DNA from: Sabulitectum sp964386635
GTDB taxonomy: Bacteria > Fermentibacterota > Fermentibacteria > Fermentibacterales > JCC-6
NCBI GenBank assembly: GCA_964386635.1
Contig: CAYLRO010000065.1
Span: 1 to 10,798, forward strand
DNA length: 10,798 bases
Reading direction: 5' to 3'
The notes beneath the pieces were generated by a model. The model worked only from the letters and a program-made list of their open reading frames with translations. It was not told where the DNA came from and searched no databases. Made by a program: the position numbers and the translations under genes. This document shows, piece by piece, positions 6,535 to 10,798 of this stretch; position 1 is the first letter of the stretch; each line of letters opens with the position of its first letter.

Positions 6535-7575
6535 CTAATACTGTTCCAGCAGTTCAATTGCATACTCCAGAACAGGATCCACACCGGCGGCAAAGTCTTC
6601 AGGTGAAGATTCCACAAAATGATCAGGAGGCAGCCCTACCCCTTCTATCCACTCCCATTCACGGGTAAGCACAGTTCCGGCAGTAGCCTTCAAAAATATT
6701 CCATTTGTGGTTGCGAGTCCCCCGGAGAATGATACGCTGCCCATTGTGGTGTCACCCACCAGAACAACTCTTGTGTTGTTAATCATATCAGCACACATGA
6801 TCTCTATCCCCAGTCTGTTCTGCTCTCCGACAAGAATGATCACTGTTCCCAGAAACTGATCAGGGCCACTTGAATGAATGGCATTCACGTTATCGAAGTA
6901 ATTCCAGTATTCCGGGCCGTTTCTTGACCTGAAAATAGCTCCCGGGTGTATACTGTCGGTGAATCTGCCGGCAAACCACTCACAGTTGTTTGTGGACTTG
7001 TTGGTTTGTATCCTCAGGTCCACGATTACAGCCGGCAGGCTCATTCCGTTCCATTCAGCAATGAGAGAATCGATTACAACCAGGTCTGCCGCTTCATATC
7101 TGTAAGAAAGGCTGTCAATCTGTATATACGGCAGCAGAGCCGGATCACAGTACCCGGTTCCCAGGCTACAGGCTGTAAAACCGTAATTGTTCAAATAATT
7201 GTCAACAAGCACCTGCCTGTCCACATTGGCAGTGAATTGATTCTCCCAGGTTTCGAAGTTTTCGTTGGAGCTGCTCCTGAAAGAGATCTGGGGATCCTCG
7301 AGTGTTGCAAGCATTTCCACAAGAACAGCGTAGAATTCTTCCTCAGATGAACAATCAATCACTTTGTAGTAATACTCGTTTCCTGTTTCCACCCAGTTGA
7401 TGTCCTTGAATACAAACAGGGGATAATAAGTCTGAAAAAAATTCCAGATATCAAGATAGTCATCAGTGAATTCAGGAGGCTCGCTGTGAGCAACCGGTGA
7501 ATGAAGACATCCGGAGAACAGCAGAAGAACTGAAGAGAAAAGAATCGGGACCAGTAACACAGCTTTGTTGTTCAT
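6535..7575 (-). CDS. S41-fold lipoprotein, probably catalytically dead (copy 1)
   Basis: A 346-aa lipoprotein: hydrophobic signal peptide, then Cys23 in LLLFSGC. An N-terminal helical region (YYPLFVFKDINW, 50-61; LEDPQI, 92-97) resembles the S41 N-terminal domain, followed by an S41 (tail-specific protease) core: VIVDLR (183-188), GTVIILVGE (243-251) and VLVGDTTMGS (271-280). No PDZ domain is visible. Spacing between the conserved Glu258 and Gly274 matches Prc/CtpA exactly. On that register the nucleophile Ser position is Leu255 and the general-base Lys position is Ser280, so proteolysis is unlikely. The DGH motif usual after the helical domain is DPQI here. The start at 7575 has GGAGGA 6 nt upstream and overlaps the previous stop (TAATG). 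It is paralogous to the gene at 8614-9663, ending in an almost identical 18-residue segment. It may bind peptides; this is inferred. Confidence 0.8.
   Translation of the reverse strand: MNNKAVLLVPILFSSVLLLFSGCLHSPVAHSEPPEFTDDYLDIWNFFQTYYPLFVFKDINWVETGNEYYYKVIDCSSEEEFYAVLVEMLATLEDPQISFRSSSNENFETWENQFTANVDRQVLVDNYLNNYGFTACSLGTGYCDPALLPYIQIDSLSYRYEAADLVVIDSLIAEWNGMSLPAVIVDLRIQTNKSTNNCEWFAGRFTDSIHPGAIFRSRNGPEYWNYFDNVNAIHSSGPDQFLGTVIILVGEQNRLGIEIMCADMINNTRVVLVGDTTMGSVSFSGGLATTNGIFLKATAGTVLTREWEWIEGVGLPPDHFVESSPEDFAAGVDPVLEYAIELLEQY
6548..6598. repeat. 51-bp near-identical direct repeat, copy A
   Basis: Matches 8621-8671 at 48 of 51 positions by eye, in direct orientation and 2,073 bp away. The core of 23 nt (6560-6582) is identical to 8633-8655. 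It encodes the C-terminus of the S41-like lipoprotein and is far more conserved than the rest of the paralogous genes. Confidence 0.9.
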
Positions 7576-8600
7576 TACAAATCCTCCACAACAAGAACAT
7601 AAACCAGGCCGGAAGAAGAGGCTTGAACAGCCATGGGAAATCCGCTGATGTATTCTTCAGAAACTATTTGCCTGAAAGCCATGTCGTATTTCAATATCCG
7701 GGATACTGAATCTCCCATATAGCTTAGCAGATAAACATATCTCTCACCGTCAAAGGAGAGCATATGATTGTTTCCTCCTACTGAAACACCGTCTACGAAA
7801 TCCAATACTTCAATTCCAAGGTCAGGATCATAGACCATCTCTACTACTCCCAGATTGCTGGATTTCATTCCAGCGTATGCATCCAGTTTTTCACAAAAGG
7901 CAATATCCGTCCAGGAACCGGAAAGACCCGCGGCAATTCTCATCTGACTGCCTTCACGGAATGAAGCTCTGTAAAAACAATCCTCTGTGCCTATTAAAGT
8001 GGTATCGGTATTGGATGCTTCAATACAGGTGACAGGCCAGTTAATCAGTCCCGTTCCCACCAGGCTGTTTGTACTGGCTCTCACTGCAAAAACCTGGTCT
8101 GTTACACCATCAGCTACATAGAGTATGCTGGGAATGGTGGTTGAAATACTCATTGCAACAGGAAACTGGCAGACGGAGAATTCATCTGTTACTTCGCACT
8201 CCGGCAGAGCCAGTTCAAGTATCTTGCCGGTTGCCCCTACAATGTAAACAGAGTTTTCGGCAGGGCTGAATTCAAGGATGGAATATCCTGCAGCTGATGC
8301 CACGCCTATGATGTAAGTGTCCAGAAGCTCAAGTGTTTCGGAATCGTACTTCAGCATCTCACCGTCAGTTGTAACAACATAAACCAGCCCTGGACGGATC
8401 AGAGTCTGTACTCCACCAGTAATACCGGTAACCTGTGATATCACTTCAAGATCACCTGAATAAACAGTAAGAGAGCTGCTTACCCCTGCTTCAAACTCCG
8501 TGATGTTATCACACCCTGCTGATACCATCAGAGCAGCAACGGCAAACACTGTGACAAAAATGATCCTGAATCCGCCGGAACCGGGTACCTGTTCTACCAT
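7575..8600 (-). CDS. beta-propeller-like lipoprotein (copy 1)
   Basis: A 341-aa lipoprotein. The signal peptide has Arg12, a hydrophobic core (about 13-26) and Cys30 in VSAGC as lipidation site. The mature part is beta-rich with short Gly-hinged repeats such as GLVYVVTTDGEMLKYD and NSVYIVGATGKILELALP, like YVTN or PQQ-type propellers. It is paralogous to the 9715-10728 product: after the lipidated Cys both have xxITE[FY], and both share a [TN]GKILELALP / TGNILEISIP strand followed by a xxCxVTxEFxVC stretch. No catalytic motif is visible; a binding or scaffold role is inferred. The start at 8600 is chosen over the in-frame ATG at 8720, which would put 40 residues ahead of the signal peptide and lie inside the preceding gene. 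AAGGA is 8 nt upstream. It lies 13 nt after the preceding S41-like gene and overlaps the next by 1 nt. Confidence 0.75.
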   Translation of the reverse strand: MVEQVPGSGGFRIIFVTVFAVAALMVSAGCDNITEFEAGVSSSLTVYSGDLEVISQVTGITGGVQTLIRPGLVYVVTTDGEMLKYDSETLELLDTYIIGVASAAGYSILEFSPAENSVYIVGATGKILELALPECEVTDEFSVCQFPVAMSISTTIPSILYVADGVTDQVFAVRASTNSLVGTGLINWPVTCIEASNTDTTLIGTEDCFYRASFREGSQMRIAAGLSGSWTDIAFCEKLDAYAGMKSSNLGVVEMVYDPDLGIEVLDFVDGVSVGGNNHMLSFDGERYVYLLSYMGDSVSRILKYDMAFRQIVSEEYISGFPMAVQASSSGLVYVLVVEDL

Positions 8601-8613
8601 TAGTGTATTCCTT

Positions 8614-9663
8614 TCAGTCAAGCAGTTCAATAGCATACTCCAGAACAGGATCCACCCCTGCGGCAAAGTCTGCTTCAGTGGCTTCCACATAAATGTCAGG
8701 TTCAACACCGTTTCCTTCAACCCACTCCAGATTGTAGGTAAGAAGCGTCATTGTTCCCACCTTGACAAACCACGATAGACCTGAAGCTTCGTCCAGGAAA
8801 GAAGCAGATGATCCTGTATAGGTACTGGTACCGCCAGTGTTTTCACCAATAACAACTGTGTTGGGGAAGTACTCCATGTTTGCCACCATGTCCTCAGCGG
8901 CATATGTACAGCCTCCTCCTGCAAGAAGATAAACTGTTCCGGTATACCTGTAAGGGCCGGCTGGATCAATTGCAGGGTGCCAGTCACCGTACATGTCGTA
9001 CTCGGGCCCAACCCTGTATCTGTAGACGGCTCCAACATGGGAATAACTCAGGAACCTGCTCATGACAAAATGATTGTACCAGCCGAATCCTGCATGGCAT
9101 CCAACTGGATTCATCCGCACATCCAGAATAACTGCAGGAACATCATTATCAACACACTGCCCTATGAAAGCGTCAAATGCCTCAGCTGCAAGAGTATCGT
9201 AGCTGGTGGGCAGGGTATCGAAATAAGCATACGGAAGAACAGCAGGGTCGCACCAGGCAAATCCTCCCACTTTGCCTGCGTACCCGTTTGGTTCAAGGTA
9301 ATTCTCCATGAGGACATCCATGTCCACATTGCTCTGATATTCTTTCTCGAATGTATGAATTACATCTCCATCCGAGTTGAATATGGTTATGGACGGGTCT
9401 TCAAGTTCACTGATCATATCCACAATTATCATCATCATTTCGTCGCTGGTCTCGGCCTGCTCTGCAAGAGCATAGTAGGCTTCTCCGATATCCATCCAGT
9501 TGATGTTCTTGTATGCCAGCAGAGGATAACTTGCTTCATAGAGATCCCAGACGGAGATGAAGAAACTGATGTCGATTTCAGGCTCAGGTCCTGCCTCCGG
9601 TTCATGGAGACAGGCAGCTGTTAGAAGAACATAAATTACCAGTAGCTGCTGAACTGTCTTCAT
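8614..9663 (-). CDS. S41-fold lipoprotein, probably catalytically dead (copy 2)
   Basis: A 349-aa lipoprotein with signal peptide and Cys18 in LLTAAC. The helical N-terminal domain has SYPLLAYKNINW (45-56) and LEDPSI (87-92). The S41 core has PAVILDVRMNP (176-186), GTVYLLAGG (242-250), TYAAED (253-258), VIGENTGG (271-278) and GVEPDIYV (319-326). Aligned on Glu257 and Gly273, which keep the 16-residue spacing of Prc/CtpA, the nucleophile Ser is replaced by Tyr254 and the Lys by Thr279. It therefore resembles the SAAE-type S41 subfamily but lacks the serine. It shares with its downstream paralogue the [YW]CDPA[LV]LPY motif (137-144 here) and the C-terminal DFAAGVDPVLEYAIELL. The start at 9663 has GGGAG 6 nt upstream. 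It lies 51 nt after the propeller copy 2 gene and 13 nt before propeller copy 1. Confidence 0.82.
   Translation of the reverse strand: MKTVQQLLVIYVLLTAACLHEPEAGPEPEIDISFFISVWDLYEASYPLLAYKNINWMDIGEAYYALAEQAETSDEMMMIIVDMISELEDPSITIFNSDGDVIHTFEKEYQSNVDMDVLMENYLEPNGYAGKVGGFAWCDPAVLPYAYFDTLPTSYDTLAAEAFDAFIGQCVDNDVPAVILDVRMNPVGCHAGFGWYNHFVMSRFLSYSHVGAVYRYRVGPEYDMYGDWHPAIDPAGPYRYTGTVYLLAGGGCTYAAEDMVANMEYFPNTVVIGENTGGTSTYTGSSASFLDEASGLSWFVKVGTMTLLTYNLEWVEGNGVEPDIYVEATEADFAAGVDPVLEYAIELLD
8621..8671. repeat. 51-bp near-identical direct repeat, copy B
   Basis: Partner of 6548-6598, differing at three positions. It encodes the last residues of the second S41-like lipoprotein and marks the 3' boundary of the upstream duplicated cassette. 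Confidence 0.9.
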
Positions 9664-9714
9664 AGTTCACTCCCGATCAGTTTTCTGTATTCGGCAATTC
9701 GCGATAACAGTATT

Positions 9715-10728
9715 TCATTCATATGTAAGAGCATATATTACTCCATTGTATTCTTTTACGTCTAACGGCTCTCCCGGAACTTCAACAGACTGATGTATTC
9801 CGTAATCCTCACCGGTGGTGTAAATACTCAGCACGGTACCGTAATCACAGCCACCTGCGAGAAGGTAAACTGCCGAGGAATCTGTACCGGAAGCAGTGAT
9901 AAACAGATTACCGTCAACGGTTTCAGAATTGTAGAAACGAGGTGGCGGAAAAAGGAAGGTGCTGTCGGTATAGGCCCACATCTCACCAATCTTCATTCCG
10001 TTCCAATCCAGAACTGCAACGAAATTGGAATCTCCGGGGATGGAAATCAAGCTTGCACAGGCCTTGTCAAAGCCTACAATATATGCGCTGCGGAAAACAC
10101 CGGGATGAGAAGAAGAGAGGCAGAAAAATCCCTTTGATGTACCTATCAGGAGTGAATCGTTGTAAACACTGGCGGCAATATCCCTGATCTGAGAGATTTC
10201 CGGATATGAAAGAGAACCGCAGTAACCGCTTGTTTCCAGATGTACCTGACTGATGCTGTTCTCCACTCCGTCAACCACCCAGAGATATCCCGGGGTTCCA
10301 CTTGTGACCTCCATGAGTACAGGTGATGCACAGACTGCGAACTCGCCGGTGACCTGGCAATCCGGAATACTGATCTCCAGTATATTCCCGGTGGAGCCGT
10401 TCACATAGAGAGATCCCCTGAACGTATTGTAAGCCATAAGGCTGTAACCGGTTGAAGATGGCTGTCCTATCATTGCCTCTTCCAGCAGAACCTGCTCTTC
10501 AGTGTGGTAACTCCTGATGTATCCATCTGAGCATGTAAAATAAATCCTGTTGTCCATTAGAAATATGGCTTTCGCAGAAACCGGTGCAGGAAAAGAACCC
10601 ACCCAGGACAGTGTCTCTGAATCATACATGTTCAACCCTGCAGTTACAGTTGAGCTGTACTCGGTAATCTCAGAGCAGGCAAAACCCAGAAGCAGGGTCA
10701 GGAAAGAAGTCAGCAGGATTTTTACCAA
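9715..10728 (-). CDS. beta-propeller-like lipoprotein (copy 2), TTG start uncertain
   Basis: A 337-aa lipoprotein if begun at TTG 10728: MVKILLTSFLTLLLGFAC, with Cys18 as likely lipidation site. The mature part parallels propeller copy 1: ITEY after the Cys, RIYFTCSDGYIRSYH, GSLYVNGSTGNILEISIP, PDCQVTGEFAVC and GYLWVVDGVENSIS. It is all-beta with four-stranded-like repeats and no enzyme motif. The TTG is the only start-type codon between the signal peptide and the window edge. Its ribosome site is weak (GGCGGT, 6 nt upstream), and the frame stays open without stop to 10798, so a start beyond the edge cannot be excluded. I prefer TTG because the resulting signal peptide has normal length. It is the first visible gene of the four-gene lipoprotein run; its promoter must lie outside the window. 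Confidence 0.7.
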   Translation of the reverse strand: MVKILLTSFLTLLLGFACSEITEYSSTVTAGLNMYDSETLSWVGSFPAPVSAKAIFLMDNRIYFTCSDGYIRSYHTEEQVLLEEAMIGQPSSTGYSLMAYNTFRGSLYVNGSTGNILEISIPDCQVTGEFAVCASPVLMEVTSGTPGYLWVVDGVENSISQVHLETSGYCGSLSYPEISQIRDIAASVYNDSLLIGTSKGFFCLSSSHPGVFRSAYIVGFDKACASLISIPGDSNFVAVLDWNGMKIGEMWAYTDSTFLFPPPRFYNSETVDGNLFITASGTDSSAVYLLAGGCDYGTVLSIYTTGEDYGIHQSVEVPGEPLDVKEYNGVIYALTYE

Positions 10729-10798
10729 GAGAAAACCGCCGAGAAGAGAAAGTGCCTTGCAGGAGACCAGGCTCTGGGATTTCCTGCAGCCCCAGTTG

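Noticed and set aside
6946..7350. 134-codon plus-strand frame
   Set aside because: Antisense shadow of the other S41-like gene; no conserved motif.
8977..9624. 215-codon plus-strand frame
   Set aside because: It is antisense to the S41-like lipoprotein, has no ribosome site or recognisable domain, and its composition is that of a shadow frame.
6535..10728. Recent horizontal transfer or mobile element carrying the lipoprotein cassettes
   Set aside because: No transposase, integrase, terminal inverted repeat or tRNA flank is visible, and codon and base use look like the neighbouring genes; simple tandem duplication suffices.

Overview
The window reads as bacterial chromosome of moderate GC from the Fibrobacterota-Chlorobiota-Bacteroidota (FCB) superphylum or a relative. 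The main reason is the plus-strand protein at 5188-6534, which ends in a typical type IX secretion (Por) C-terminal sorting domain. Lipoprotein-rich neighbours fit this. Genus cannot be read from the sequence; candidate phyla such as Fermentibacteria/Aegiribacteria are a guess only. There is no RNA gene, CRISPR array, insertion sequence or phage gene.

Layout. (1) 142-2969, minus strand: a compact operon read right to left. It holds a NodU/CmcH-type O-carbamoyltransferase (608 aa), an SxtJ-family membrane protein, a 49-aa DUF5989 protein and a two-TM potassium-channel-like protein. The first three form a recurrent bacterial set also known from saxitoxin clusters. (2) 3066-5048, minus strand: a soluble hybrid histidine kinase (PAS-PAS-HisKA-HATPase-receiver), 96 nt upstream of the carbamoyltransferase. 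(3) 5049-5187: a divergent intergenic region. (4) 5188-6534, plus strand: a secreted beta-propeller-like protein with the sorting domain. It abuts the next, convergent gene with no spacer. (5) 6535-10728, minus strand: four lipoprotein genes that are two copies of one two-gene cassette (propeller-like lipoprotein, then S41-protease-fold lipoprotein). The propeller gene nearest the right edge has only a TTG start and its frame stays open to the edge.

Three points stand out. The carbamoyltransferase is complete but has no ATG, GTG or TTG at its 5' end; the best start is an ATC placed 6 nt after a perfect GGAGGT. Both S41-like lipoproteins keep the fold motifs but have lost the catalytic Ser and Lys, so they look like paired pseudoproteases. 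The propeller/S41 pairing, duplicated in tandem with 1-nt stop-start coupling in one copy, resembles the two halves of a Tricorn-type protein split into neighbouring lipoproteins. I know of no described function for that cassette.

How the genes may work together: the carbamoyltransferase set probably modifies a small molecule or surface glycan, with three small membrane proteins assisting. The kinase could govern that operon or the divergent secreted protein. The duplicated lipoproteins probably act at the envelope. All of this paragraph is inference.
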